A model generated the notes under the pieces. That model saw only the letters and a list, made by a program, of their open reading frames with translations, ran no database searches and had not been told where the DNA came from. The position numbers were made by a program, and so were the translations under genes. From contig OW028584.1 in assembly GCA_932294295.1 (NCBI GenBank), forward strand, positions 32,156,969 to 32,220,968: DNA of 64,000 nt. The letters run 5' to 3'. This document shows positions 35,323-48,972 of this stretch, one piece after another. The stretch comes from Alitta virens (Eukaryota; Annelida; Polychaeta; Phyllodocida; Nereididae). Every line of letters begins with the position of its first letter. The stretch's first letter is position 1.

Positions 35323-38300
35323 CTATACGTTCCTATTTCCCTTGGTCTTCGTAGACTTTGGTTTCTTGCCTTTCACGACCTTTGGTTTATATTTTATGGA
35401 TCCCCTTCTTTTCTTGCTTGTCTGGAAAAGAAAAATATTAAAAATGTAATAATGTTTCAATGAATCGTTAAGTTCTAGTAAATACATTTGTACTGATTAA
35501 TATTTTCAAGATACACAATAAAGATGACTCAGTTTCATTAGGAGCCACAGCGTAAAATGTGAAACCAATTACTGATAAATTAGTACTCCTATCACATCAT
35601 TCTGCTCAATGTAATGTTGTAAATACATTTATACTGATTAATATTTTTAATATCCAAAATAAGAATGAGTCTCATTAGGAGTTACTCTTTAAAATGTGAA
35701 TACCCAAAATAAGAACGACAGTCTCATTAGGAGTCTCGTCTCTCCTTAAAAAGTGAAACCAATTACTAATCAATTCATACTCCAATCAGTGCCCTTCAGT
35801 TTTGCTAAAAATGCCATTTGTAGGTAATCAAGTAAGATCTTCATTAACATGAGGCAGACACTAATTTATTTCAAAATTCTTTTAAAATATTTCTCTTAAA
35901 AACCAACGAAAGGCCTTATATGTGTCCTAGGAATCATTAAAATGCAACCATCATTATTGTCTGCAACTCACCTTCCTTGAAAGCCTTTTCCTGATAGGTT
36001 TCTTAGCCACATTGAGGCTCTTTTCTCGGTTTGAGAGATCGCTCACTTTGTAGATTCGCACCAACCAATGCTCCGTGGTGTAGGCCTCTTCCAAGTGAGT
36101 CAGTTTGAAGTTTTTGTGGCCGATCTCCACATTTCGTGTTCGATCAAAACCAGGAGGGGTTCGGAAATCAAGCTGAAATGGGGAAGAATTCAAAGTATTA
36201 AAGAACAGGCCTGCGTAAGAACATGCTATATCATAATCTTTTAATCACTAAATTCTAGTGCACCTTATTTTCTCAATTAACAAGCCATGTCTAAAATAGA
36301 GGTTGTTTTGTTTAGAAGACAAGGCTATGGTAACATTGAAAATATGACCCACACACAATTTAGAATCTCAAAATAAACACGTCTTATTAATACACCATGG
36401 TAAATGCCTTTTCCAAAATCACTCAAGGCCCCAGGTTTGTCAGTTTAGCGAATGGAATGACAGTGTAATGTTTCAGCTCTTCAATATATATAATTTATGA
36501 CAGTCTTGCTTAACAAGATCGTAAAAGATAAATAAACTAAATAACAAAATAATATGGCAATATAATTACCTGGAGTTCTCCAAAGCGGTAGTAACTCAGT
36601 TTGTACATGAGGCAGTGAAGCAGAGTTTGAGATCCTCCGGAATCCACTCGGAATTCTCCCTGGGGAGTGAAGTAGTCCGATTCCTGAAAGACAACATTGT
36701 CATGAATATCTCAATATCACTCAAATTTCCACAGAAAAATGATACACGCATTAACAAGCAAGCTGACACCAAAGTCTGGCTGTAATGAGGTCTAAGAGCT
36801 GTTCCATTTAAAAGTGTGTGGTGGGGGTGGACAGGGAAATTTTCATATCACTCTCAAAACATTTGTTGAAACTCAGCTCTTCTATCAATTCTTACGACTA
36901 ACGTACCCTTATGTCCTTCGGATGTTCTCCCTCAGCGATCCGCACCATCCACAAGAATTTGTTGATGTCATCGCCAGAATATCCGATGACCCCTCCGAAG
37001 ATGACCAGCACATAATCTACATCCAAACTTCTCATGATGTCATAGGCTGCCGTTTCGTTAGAAGACATGGCTTTACCGACCTGGAATTAAAAGTTTCAAA
37101 CAATAAAGGTAAGCTCCCATGCTGTAAAAATACATCTTACAAGAATAAAAACATTTCTATATTTATAAAGAAGATCTTGACCATTTCTGGAAAGATTTGG
37201 AAGTAGTTCAATCACACACCTGTTGTGCTAGTAATAAATCTTGCTTCAACATAGACTTTCTTAATCTAGGCAGCACAGAGTTGTTTTAGGCAATTTATTG
37301 TGTTATAAACATCTGCCTTAATTAGATTCCTTAATTGTGGTATCTCAAGTTGCAAAGAAAGATCCCCAATTATCAATATGATCATGAAGGTAGTTTAATA
37401 TCAAAAAATTTCTAAAACACAAGTGCATGTTTTCCACCATGTCTGACAATGTTTAAAGCCTTCAGGTCGAGTCAATAGAATTACATATTTATACTACGGA
37501 GTCTACTCAATATAGTAACAAATCACACAAGGCTCACCAAAGCTATATGGCTATTATTCCACGTATTATTATCCACCAGCGTAGTCCGATTCGCCATTCC
37601 CGCTATCTGATAACCGTAATCCCACCAGGACATAACTCGTGCATTTTCATCGGTATTTTGTCTCAGCCAGTAGTAAGCCTCTCGGAAATCGTCTAAGATG
37701 TTTCTTGTTCTGAAATAACGAAAAAAATAACATCAACCGTAGCTCAGCAAATTTTAACTAGAATGCTGCACATTGGATGTGCAGAGCTCTGCCCATACAA
37801 GCAGGGACACTTTGATCCCAAGAGGGATCCAAAACGCAGCATTTTTCACCATTTTCGGCGGGCTGTATCTAGGGGCAAGAACCACTTCGGAGGCAAGTCA
37901 ATAACGTGATCAGCAAATAATGCAATCTTGTAGAATAATGAAGCGATCATTAAAGCCCAAAAACATTGACAAGCTGTCTTAAAGCTATGTCTACTTACAT
38001 AATAAGCCACAAAGCGATAAAACTGCCGCTAACATGTTTTCATCTGGAAACCAAAATGACATCATGGACATCCTTTGGACGGTTGGATCATGGGACTTAG
38101 CTTAATACCAGCTTTACTTTAAAGTATTTACAAATTGCTTTTTGGTGAATTGATGTTGACACTGCTTTGAAAATTTCAACTTTAGAGAGAAGTACTGATT
38201 CAAGAAGCTTGTGAAAGATTATCGAAATTTAGTTCTGTAAATTATTTTTCTGTCAAGTTAGCCACTGTTTATGTTTTTCTTTGCAAGGTCACATATAAGC

Positions 38301-41300
38301 CAATCTGGACTGGCAGGTTGACTTAATTATTGTGCTTATATATTAACGATGTTTTGCTTATTTTGTTTTAACCTCGTTATATTGTCTCATTCATTCAATA
38401 AATTCTATAAATTCACCATACATCTAAAATGGTCTCTCAGAGCAGGATTCCATACCACACAATATACATTCTCTCAATCAGGCATTCCACATTATAACAA
38501 TTTACATGAGCTTAAATAATTATATAATACATACCCGTCTTGGCCATAAGAAGCGAGCACAATACTCGGACTTGAGTAAGCGTTGGATGTGACCCAAGTG
38601 CAGTGCACCGCAAACAACATGAGCATCATCAAAAGAGCGACGATTATTATACTCTTGATGTTCATTCCGACTCCTTCCTCTGGCTTTGAATTCTCTTCTT
38701 TGGACTTTTTGGCCTTTCCAACCTGCGGAAAAAGAAAATGTTTTTTTCTTTAAAGTTTATTAAATTGGCATGGAATTCGGCAACACAATGAGTAGATGAA
38801 CCTAGTCAATAGTAAATCCATCTTTAATTATGATATAATTATGATATAATTCAAAATTTGGTAAGTACATCTTAATCAATTAGAGTTATCCAGCTACTCA
38901 TTCCATAGTATTTATTTCAATTAAACAAAACAACAGAACAAATTAAACATGTACCAACATATGATATTTTTTTCTAATTGGTACATTTTTTTCCCTCCAC
39001 TGCATGTAAGCAATGTTCATTCAGTCAATTTTGGTGTTTGTGTTTTTTCCCCCATTTATAAGGTTTCATAAAGATGCTGTATGCACTACCGTAGCCTTAA
39101 AAACAAGTCATTTATTGTGACATCGCAATTTATGTCCGGAATAAACTACCACCAGGTGTTCTAGTTTCACCTGTTGTTCAACTTATTTTGAACTTATGAC
39201 AACATGTGAATGTCTACCAATACAAATTGTGTTTACTACTCATAAATTAACACATCACATATTAGAATGACATTTATAGTCATCTCAAATGGAAAATCGA
39301 TATCATCAGTAAAGATCGTCAACCAGCTTTCTGAACCTGAGCCAACTGCAGTTTTACATCTACAACTTTAACGAAGCTGACAGGACCACTATTAATGCAT
39401 TTAATTTGACGTGCGTCATTGAACAATGTCGAACCTATTAATAAGGAGAAAAAGTAACCGAGCCTACAGCACAACGACCGTAGTACATGAAAAGATAATA
39501 AGATGACGTCACTACATAATTGTTACATGCATGACGTCACAGAATAGATGACGTCATCAAACAATACTTCTCTGCTACGGTGACAGTGACCTCTTGTGGT
39601 ACTTTTTCTCCCCATTATCATTGCTTTGTAATGTCATAGACAACGTATTTATGTTTCAGCATTATTAGCTTAGTTTGATAAAATGCGGAACTCTAGAAAT
39701 CATGGTCCTTATGCTTTAGGTCTACTATTGTACCATGACATGCATCAACATTGAAAACACAAACAGTGATAACATTTAACACATGTGAATGGAAAATATA
39801 ACATGATAACACAAGTAACACAGATAATTGCATCAGTACAACGAAACTGCAGTCTACAAAAAAAAGGGAGAAAAAGCGGAAAATTAGCAGAAAATAGGAG
39901 GACACCACGCAACGTCTTTCTACAAAACACTAAAAGGAGTTCGTTAATATGGAAAGGGGTAAAGAAGTCAGTGCAAGCCAGACAACAGATTATGTAAAAA
40001 TAACCATCATGTAATATAATATTATGACCAACTGTCGAGAAAAGTCTCAACATACGCTAAATTAAGTCAAATGCAGAATTAAAAAAAATTCCCAATTTAC
40101 TAAATATACTAATATATTGCCAAAGTATTTGCATGAGTGATGTTCAAATTCATTGCAATTTTCTCAGTACATACCTAGTACTGAAACTCACTTAAGGACA
40201 GCAGCTTCTGTCCCCTTTATTTACACCATATTGACCAGAAGCTGGCGCCTCTTAAATTTGTAGGGCAACTATTGGCCTGGTGTTTAAACAAGACTAGCAT
40301 TTAATTTCGACTGGTAGTAGGGGTCGGACAAATCTTATACGTCAACAATAAACAAATATCAACTCGAAGCACCTCAGGGCTAAATTTCAAAACTGAATGA
40401 CCCAACATTAAATGTTTGTAATGTTACAAGCAACACCTCGTCAGTTTCTCATTGACATCAACATGATTGATAGGGCATCATGGGTATTTGTCGCCTGGCT
40501 TGCCTCATAACTGCAGGTTTTAGACAGAGGTCATACAAGGGCGGGGGATTCTTTCAGATTTAGAGGGTGGTACGCAAAGATAAATATGTCACTACTTGGG
40601 CTAGCTGAAAGCAATATACAATAGCAAATAGGCAATAATACTAACTAGAGGAATTTCATACTTAAGCCGTGTACTATAGTTTTGATAAACAAAAAGTATT
40701 TGGTGACAAATAATTTACCCAAAAAAAAAAAATAAAATAAAATCAACTGAACTTGTTAAAAGACAAAACTACCAAAAACAGTCCCTTTGCTTTGTAATAA
40801 AGTTGACATCATCATGACATGATGTAATTCTATAGATGCAGAGGAAACTGGGTAAAAAACCAAGACATGCAGAACTTCAAAAGAACACTAAAAAGGAAGA
40901 CAATCAAACAATAAACACAGAATGAAGGATACAGTTGCGGACAGAAAGTTTTGCACAGACAGCGAATTTTCGCGATAATGACGGTTACTGACAGACGGTG
41001 CCGACAGTTGTCAAACTTTGGACTTTTCAACAGGTTTCATACTTAGCAGTGTTTGTAGGGGCTGATCAAGACTCAAGAACACAATGAAATCACCGCCAGA
41101 ACAATTGCGAAATTCGCTGACTGTAAATGGGTCAACAGGGGTAAAATGTCTAGTAGAACAGCAGCCATTTGTAAGTTTAATATATCTAACAGATTCTTCA
41201 AATAAATCTGGGGGCAATTGGGAACAACTGGCAAAAGAAAGAAGAAAAAAAAGAACAACGAAACATTTGGAACAACTAAGGCATGTACCTCCTTAGCATC

Positions 41301-44300
41301 GCCAGCGCCCCCTGGTGATCCGGAGGCGTTCCCTATTTTCCCCTTTTTGCCCTTAATTTTGCGCCCCACAGGCGTGTCACTACCCCCCACCCCTCCGGTT
41401 CCGTTAGACGTCTTCATGCTGGGTGAGGTGACCTGGCAGAAATTTGAGAAAAATGTTTCGATTAATTGCCGATTATTAGCACACTTAATAAAACTAATTA
41501 AGTGTATCCCTTATATTCAATGGTGACTGCAGTTCCCAATAAAATTGTTGTCTCAAACAAGGTAATACCTTAACAAATATAACTGACATTTTACTTAAAC
41601 CTAAGAATCAGAAACATCATCGAAATTTAGTTAAATACAGGTACCAACCAATCAAGAAATAAAAATTCAGAGGTCACAGATTGATTCTCTACAAACGCTC
41701 TTAAAATACCAACCACTGAGCCTTCCATTTCTGCCCAAACCACACATCATAATCCACCGAAACAATGTCCATTTTTAACATATATACATTAACAAAAGAC
41801 ATAACAAAAAATTTCCTACCTTATCATAATATTTCTCATTCTTCTCCTTTTCTCCGTCCGTTATTTTGGGTTTTGTTTGTTCATCTTTCAAGTATATTTG
41901 GAAAGTCTTTGAAAATGCTATGGCAGCCAATACGCAAACGACTGGGGTCAAGGTCAGCATCAGACGAACCATGACTCCGGCGAAGTAAACTGCGCTGATG
42001 GCGTAAAGAACAACTGGAAAAAGAAACAGAAAATGCAACTATGATTATTACTACTAGACAGCTATTCGAGTAAAATGTATGTATACACCATTTTGCCTCA
42101 TTGACCTCATTTTGATTATGTCATATATTACGACATTATTACTTCTCCATTGTTCTTGCACTCTGTGACCTCACCATGGCCATTGTCTATTGATAACGTC
42201 ACAATACTATATCTGAGTGCAAAGAGAGGTCATACTTCTGCTAGGATGCACATTGATTCAGTCAAGAGGGGGGGGGGGGAACTCTTGCAGCCAATAGAAT
42301 TGCAGTATTATGTTGTAGCCAGCCACCTGGTGGAAATATAGAGAACCTTCCGTGAAAATCCACTATTATAGTTTTCACAAACTGCACTTACTGAATACTC
42401 GTTCATCATTGATTTCTTTTATGACAAACCACACTCCGGCCGGAAAAACGGCCACGAGAATGTGGAGATCAAAGAAGAAGGACACCCAGGTGGTCGGCTG
42501 ATGCTCCGAGACAGATGCTATGATCGGGATATGAATTTTGGCGTAACCCGTGTCCCAGAGTGCGTAGAACCTCCCACTCCATGGGGCGATGTAACCTGTT
42601 TGAAGAAAATCAGTTGACAGATGTTTAATAAGTTTCTTATTGCCAAATATTTATAGTTTGTAAATAGACTGTCAAGAAGTCACAAGAATAGTATTACAAA
42701 AATTTGACTTAAGTTCGAGAACAATTATTACTTGATTTAATTGTATTTATAAATCACGGTTATATTACTAAGAGTCTATCATGAAATTTTACAATTAAAC
42801 TGGCCATTCATAAGATGTCATGCAATACAAATGATCTTAGAAATTGTTTTTCTTCTAAACCTAGCTCTAAACAAAACGCAAGATAACCACTGACTCTACA
42901 ATTATATTTTTTGAAATCCACAGTTCACCACCTCCTGATACTTTGAAATTAGATCAGTAAATTGCACTTACCCGCCCAAGTGAGGCCAATTAGTCCTAAA
43001 CACACAATTCCAGCAGCTAATATCACGGAAGCAATCAAGAACGTCTTAAACTGCTGCTTCGTCAAGAACGACTGCACATATTTCACAGCTCCAAAAGCGT
43101 TTAACAACAAGAAAACACCTTAAAATAAACAAAAAAAAACATTGTAATGATAGCAAACAGCAATGAGCCCTCCAGGGGACTCCCTACAACAAGGAAATAT
43201 TATTTATCTTAATCTCCACGCCTAATATATTCTTACATACATTTTACACTGTCGTAGAATAAATTGAGTCAAGAGTCTAACACAAGGAGTAACGATAACA
43301 CACATACTGAGGGCTGTTTCATTTAAAAAAGAGGGGGGGGGTGGCCACACAATTTTCACACCTCCCCCCCCCCCCCTCCTTTTTTTTTTAAATGGAACAG
43401 TTAATATACTCCTTCAGAAAGACTTACAAAACACAGCTGAATGATAAAATCTACATTGATTACATTTTTTAAAGATCAGGACTGTCTGAGTTGGTAAACC
43501 ATCATCTGACAGTTTGGATTAACTACTTAAAATTAAAATGTTTACCAGTGTCATGCATTTATCCAATACAATTTGAAAAGGTCTTAATTTACAGAACAAG
43601 AAATATTTAAAAAGTTGCGAAAATAATCGTACCAGCAGCGGCCATATGTTCACTAGTCCTAATAGGCTGAAATCCTACGAACGGAACTTGCATTGACAAT
43701 ACAAGGCCCAGAATATAGAATGAAGTGTATGCTGAAAATAATCATAACAAAATATTTAGCCCCAATTTTACTGAAGCCTCAGCATAGACGATAACACGCT
43801 AAATGAGAAATATCTAATCAATTGGGAATTACTACATATGAGATTATATATCAATATCAACAGATTTACTTAACATACCGATGCAAATTTGCAGTGTTAA
43901 ACACTGTACGTTAGCATACAATAGCATGATATTTAAAGCAAATTTTTTAATCACTATTAAAGCAAATATTATTTCAAGAAATCAACAGAATTACAAAAAC
44001 TCTGGTATAATAACTTTCATTAAAAATTACATACAAGGCATATTCATACTTCTTCAAATTGAAAAAAAATCGAGACAAAACCAGTGTACGATTTACTGAA
44101 GTAAAGACCCACCTATATATATTTTTCGGGAAAATCTTCCCATGAGCAAAAGAACAAATATATGAAGAGGGATGAGGTTGATGATAAAAACATAACCGCC
44201 CCATGCCGATACCTGAAAAAATTAATTTATCGAATAAATAAAAATACATCACGTCTTTAAATGATTAAGGGGTTTAGTGCAGTATAGCGGACCCAAAGCT

Positions 44301-47300
44301 ATGCCCATATTTAGCGTCCATTAAAAACAAGTTTTATCAAATATTTAACAAAATTGAAGTTCCAGCACAATTAGAATAACATTTTGTGTAAAGTAGCGGG
44401 GGTTTGGGGCGGTAGCCCCCTAGAAAAAGCAAAAATAAACTCTGTCTTTACCGTGAATATGAAAACCGCCATCATAACTAAATTAGTTTGTGACGTCATA
44501 AAAAGATTTCAAGCACTTTTACGTCATAGGCCTGGCAAAGAGGCTCGTTAAATATGGTCATAAATCTGGGTCCGCTATACTGCACTTTTTCCTGATTAAG
44601 TATTCCACACACAATGAATTGTATGAGAGTTACGATAACTCGTATCAACAATTGTCATTCATTGATATGCTGAAAGTTAGTTATAATATCAAACATCCTC
44701 TTGTGTGTTTAATACAGCAATTAAACTTCCTGCTTCTATTTTTTATATCTTTGTCTGCATAGAATTGACGATTAAACAAGCAAAAGTTAGATGGATCAAA
44801 ATGAATTAGTGGATGTAATAAATGAATAATACCATGTAAAAGTATGAGAGAGCAGTGAGGCAGCCCCAATACAATGTCCCTGTTTTCACTGCTTTTATCT
44901 GAAATGAATAAATTATTATTTTTTAAATAAATGAACACCGATAAGTCCTTATTATGTCAACATATTACATTGATTCATGAGTAAGTACTATATGATTGTC
45001 AATGCATAGCTATGTGTAGTAATTCATTATTCATCGGACTTCGGATCACTTTTTATATGAAAAAACATTCCTCTCATAAAAAAATCATGTACAAAGTTTA
45101 AGATGATCTTATATCCTTTTCTTAAATGCATGAAATATGCATTTTTACAATTATTTTGCTTATGTGATTCAAATTTTTTTTTTTCAATTCAATTTCTTTA
45201 TTTCAAACCTGCTGGACACGATGCCAACCGGCATATTTTGCCCATTAATAAAGTTGTATAAATGATAATTAATTGGAATAATAATTTAAGATAAATATAT
45301 AAGAAATTACATATTCATAATTATGATAATTTATTAGTACTCATTTTTCACTTACCCATAAATAATAGGTGAACATTAAGGCAAATATAGCAATTCCCTC
45401 ATTGTCATAGCTACCGGCCACTGATCGACTGATGTAACCAGGGACTGAAACAAACAAGAAAATGACAGTTACCCTTTCATGTGTGTTTAATGCGATCTCA
45501 AGACTCAATCATAAAACGAGCACATATTTTATGTTATGTTTCATGTACAATATGATACCCCTCCCCTATTATTATATTTCATTCATTTAATTCATTTATT
45601 TATGAATATATTTAAAAATTGGCGTTCACATACAATAAGAACACCATAAAATTACATCAGCAGCGCTGGCACAGGTCTACATTTCACTAGTTACGTCAGA
45701 AAAACTCACACCAGGAATTATTTTGCTCAGAAGTGTTACTATTTGTTGGAAGCCTTATCTGCTAATCCATTTATCTTATCTTAAATCTACAGCAATGACC
45801 TTACCGATTGCTATGAAACAAGCAGCAAAGAGTCCAGCTCCTGTGTTCCATAATTCTTTGGTGAGAAAGTAAGTGGCCAAGGAGGTTAAACCACTGAAAT
45901 ACGAGACACAGCAAATCACAAATTAAAGACAGTTATTAAATAGAAACCGGCGTAAATCACAATCTAAATCCTTGTTAATTATGAAAATAAATCAAGCCAA
46001 ATACTTGTGAAAAGTGCTTGAAATAAGAGGATGCAGGGAAAATCCTCTACAGACTTAAAACTTTTTACTCTTTCTTCAATTACTGTTGAAAAAATAAATT
46101 TTCTTGATGCACAATTACATTTCTTTATGTTGTTGTCTCCTGTGAAGTTTCTTATTTCAAGCACTGCTTGTGAATTTTAAACAGGATCATAAATTACATA
46201 ATATTATTTAGAAAATCTGTTATAACCAAGTGTTCTAAAATCATGAGGACTGATTGTTCACCCAGAAGTTTCTTGGTCTGTTTAGACTCTGTTACATCTG
46301 TCATTCTGTCTTTAGGCAGACTGAAAATAATTGTTTGTTTCCGATTTCTGACCGACCCAACTTCACATGGACTGACCTGAAGTTTTTTAAGGCATCTGAC
46401 AAAAGATGGAAATTCGACACTAATTTTTTTAGTTTTGAACCTTAAATCATAGAGGGGGGGGGGGGAAACAAAAAAAAAAACACTCTGACCTACCGACCCA
46501 ACTTTTTTAAAACAAAATAATCGGAAGCAAACCTTTTTTTTCAGTCTGCCTTAATTATATGTGTACATCCTCAGAGATTTCATGCGAAAGCCAACATTAT
46601 ATTATGTTTTTACATACCTGAATACGGGAGCTAAAAATACACAAATATCTCGTATGTGTATGGGAATGTTTAAAGAGTGAAGGATGTAATGGATACCACC
46701 AGAGGTCACCATCAACCCGGGGTAAACCTGAAATCAACCGAAAGGTCATTAATCAAAGGTCATCTTAATCCATGATGTGCACTCCGGAACATTTGGTGGG
46801 CATTCATAATAACCATGGACGTCAATAGACCTCTTAATTATTTATGAATTTGAGAATATTAGATAAATAACTGATGTGCATCATTATTCAACAACAATTG
46901 ATTAATCATCACAATGAAAAAATTGCTTTTGTGTACATCAGATCCGCGATCTAGCAAATATATTTAATACAATGAAGTCTCATCTAATTACCATGGATAC
47001 CAACAAAGCATGATGTGTTGCAGGTAAATTCAGGAATACAATCATTAAATCTACCTAATTAATATACAAACAAAATCCTTTATTTTTAGTTTAAATTAAT
47101 TTTTCTCTTGTTATGTTTAACAAATGTGTGATGACATATATGATATCTCACCATGTCTTAACTTCCTAATTCTTACAGCAAAGCATTCATTGATGTAACA
47201 GTTAAAAAACATATGTTGCAACTTGCACTTCATAATGACTGAACTGAGACAATCAATGGGTAGTCTGATGCATGCTTGAACAGTGTTGAAGTTAAATATT

Positions 47301-48972
47301 CAAAATTCAATAATTGCTTAATTTGCCTTACACAACAAATGATTATCACAATGAGACTGCATTTTACATGGGGCTATTGATTGGAATCACTATGAACATT
47401 GATTTTGCATTAATTTACATTTAACATTGTTGTAAATATAATAATTTATAATACTGCCTATTGAGAGCTACAACACGTACAATGATCAGACACCAAAAAT
47501 TCTGAAAATTTCAAGGGATGGTGGGGCACCATCATAGAAACACCTGGCCTCTGACTGACTGATGGCTATTTAGGCAAACCAACACGGAGGCTGCACAGTC
47601 AGTCAGCTAAGACACGGGAAGCCCTGTCGGCCTGCCACGGATTGCTCCTGCCTCCAAGGGGGACTTATAAATCTTGTTTCGTTCCGCTTTCTGAACAACC
47701 CGAATTCATAAGTTCTGACCAAGCTCGTCATGGCCAAAAATCCATGCATTTATTGTGCATATGACCAGTCCAGCTACAAAATTACCCCAGCAAGAAATAC
47801 TGTAGCAGCCAATTTAAACTTAACTCAGCTATGTAGCTTTAAATTGTGTGCTTAAAAACATGGGGCAAACCACTGGAACACACTCGGCCCACAATTTTTC
47901 AAAGGATTGGACGAAATGGAGGACTCCTTGGTCAACAGGGGGGAGCTGTACACCGGTTCTCGCACAATTCTGATGTCATCAATGTATTCAATGCTTACTC
48001 CACCAAAGAAAGTTTGCAAGGACCGGCATGTAGTTCCCCATGCTGACTCTAAAGTCCCCCATTGGAACTAGGCATGTGAACCCCCCCCCCCCCCCCTTTC
48101 TTCATACTAACTTTTCCACTCTGGTGTCAAATGCTCAGACTCTAACAAAAATAAAATAAGATTATAGTTCCTTACCGTTCCACCCACAATTCTCCCCAAC
48201 GGGTACCAAGCCCGTTCGTCAAACCAATTAAGGAAATTGTAGAATCCATTCTCAACCATATGATGCGTGGATCTATAGTTGAACCTGCAAAGAGTAAAAT
48301 CAATTACACAACTGAAATCAAAACAACAAGCAGCTTGTCATTTGCAACAGCTGGCATGTTACATGTGTAACAATTACATCTAACAAGGGAGGGGGGGGGG
48401 GCAGCATGTTCCAGTAATATTCATTAATCAAATCAAATGACTAGAAATCTACACCACGAAAGATTAACCATTAACACTATGTAATAACAGATAACTCTGA
48501 CCAATCAGCCTACCCCACATGTATAACAGCTTTTAGAATTCTGAAATGTCACTGACAGATAAACAGATTTTTTAAGCCACTCCCCCCTCAATTCCTCATC
48601 ATGTAACGCATGGTTCCACGCAAAGACAATCTCCAGGAAGCCCGTTTAATGGTTGCAGCAAGATAAGGCACATATGTCTAATATCAAACACACCCAACAT
48701 CCATTGGCACTGCTTTGACAGCATGGATGCAGATGTATATCTCATACTATCAGTCATTCCATGTCACCATGCAGTGCCAGGTCACAAGAATGCACTCACC
48801 ATGGATCGAACTCATGGATTATGCTCTCAAATCGAATGACTGCAAAGAGTCGAGAGCTGAATCCTGCTATCCATGCTAAAGTGAGCACAAAAAATACAAT
48901 CAAACTCTTCCAGCCGCCGGGATTTCCCAACGCAGACCGAATATCTCCCTTCCCACCGGCGTCCGCCATCAT
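35323..48972 (-). CDS. STT3B: Oligosaccharyltransferase catalytic subunit, STT3B type
   Basis: Transfers the dolichol-linked glycan to Asn in N-X-S/T sites in the ER lumen. Eighteen coding exons, minus strand: 48972-48800, 48284-48176, 46727-46618, 45893-45805, 45444-45356, 44898-44833, 44212-44113, 43731-43633, 43118-42972, 42595-42392, 42013-41820, 41432-41289, 38722-38535, 37709-37538, 37080-36907, 36683-36570, 36172-35972 and 35421-35323. This gives 822-823 aa (human STT3B 826). Two ATGs adjoin (48970 and 48967); the second starts MADAGGKGD. Visible catalytic parts, counted from MADA: EFDPW (Asp55), GSYDNE (Asp173), SVSEHQ (Glu357), WWDYG (598-602) and [11 protein letters not shown]. The basic tail and FDRTRN..EIG favour STT3B over the shorter STT3A. 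A Gly/Lys-rich exon (41289-41432) fills the loop before the last membrane segment. Confidence 0.97.
35480..35790. repeat. Imperfect tandem duplication in the last STT3B intron
   Basis: Two to three diverged units share AATACATTT.TACTGATTAATATTTT, AGTCTCATTAGGAG and GTGAAACCAATTACT. Unit length is roughly 100-150 bp, with an extra partial unit at about 35697-35790. Confidence 0.65.
36796..36845. mobile_element. Family G hairpin MITE, left-end fragment
   Basis: GAGCTGTTCCATTTAAAA followed by a G-rich stretch and TGGACAGGGAAATTTTC. TAA precedes it (36793-36795). The right end is missing. It lies close to the STT3B exon starting at 36907. Confidence 0.6.
39441..39616. mobile_element. Palindromic MITE, family T, copy 2
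   Basis: Sister of 19749-19926: ATAAGGAGAAAAAGTAAC at the left, TACTTTTTCTCCCCATT at the right, with AAGATGACGTCACTAC and TAGATGACGTCATCA inside. It lies in an STT3B intron. Confidence 0.75.
42085..42231. mobile_element. Degraded relative of the 4142-4356 palindrome
   Basis: Shares GCCTCATTGACCTCATTTTG, TACTTCTCCATTGTTCTTGC and CTCTGTGACCTCACCATGG with the element at 4142-4356, but most of both terminal arms is deleted. Confidence 0.65.
42232..42370 (+). mobile_element. Dispersed repeat, family S, copy 2
   Basis: Relative of 18140-18280, with an extra G-run in the middle. It follows directly on the degraded palindrome and ends about 20 bp from the STT3B exon starting at 42392. Confidence 0.6.
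43311..43400. mobile_element. Family G hairpin MITE, compact 90-bp copy
   Basis: GGGCTGTTTCATTTAAAAAA, a G-run, a 14-base C-run, then a T-run and AAATGGAACAG. The central domain is gone, leaving an almost pure hairpin with poly-G opposite poly-C. Confidence 0.75.
44270..44592. mobile_element. 8-bp-TSD DNA transposon (family H), copy 2
   Basis: 323 bp in an STT3B intron. Left end GGGTTTAGTGCAGTATAGCG, right end CGCTATACTGCACTTTTTCC. Exact 8-bp duplication TGATTAAG at 44262-44269 and 44593-44600. Non-coding. Confidence 0.92.
46313..46556. mobile_element. Dispersed repeat, family R, copy 3
   Basis: Best-kept copy. Ends GGCAGACTGAAAATAATTG and CTTTTTTTTCAGTCTGCC are inverse. The inner part has GGCATCTGACAAA and a 13-G run. 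It lies in an STT3B intron. Confidence 0.65.

Noticed and set aside
41218..41526. 102-codon plus-strand frame with proline-rich translation
   Set aside because: It is the antisense shadow of the Gly/Lys-rich STT3B exon at 41289-41432.
35323..48972. STT3A instead of STT3B
   Set aside because: Length (about 822), the long basic C-terminal tail and the RTRN..EIG sequence fit STT3B; STT3A is about 700 residues and ends earlier.
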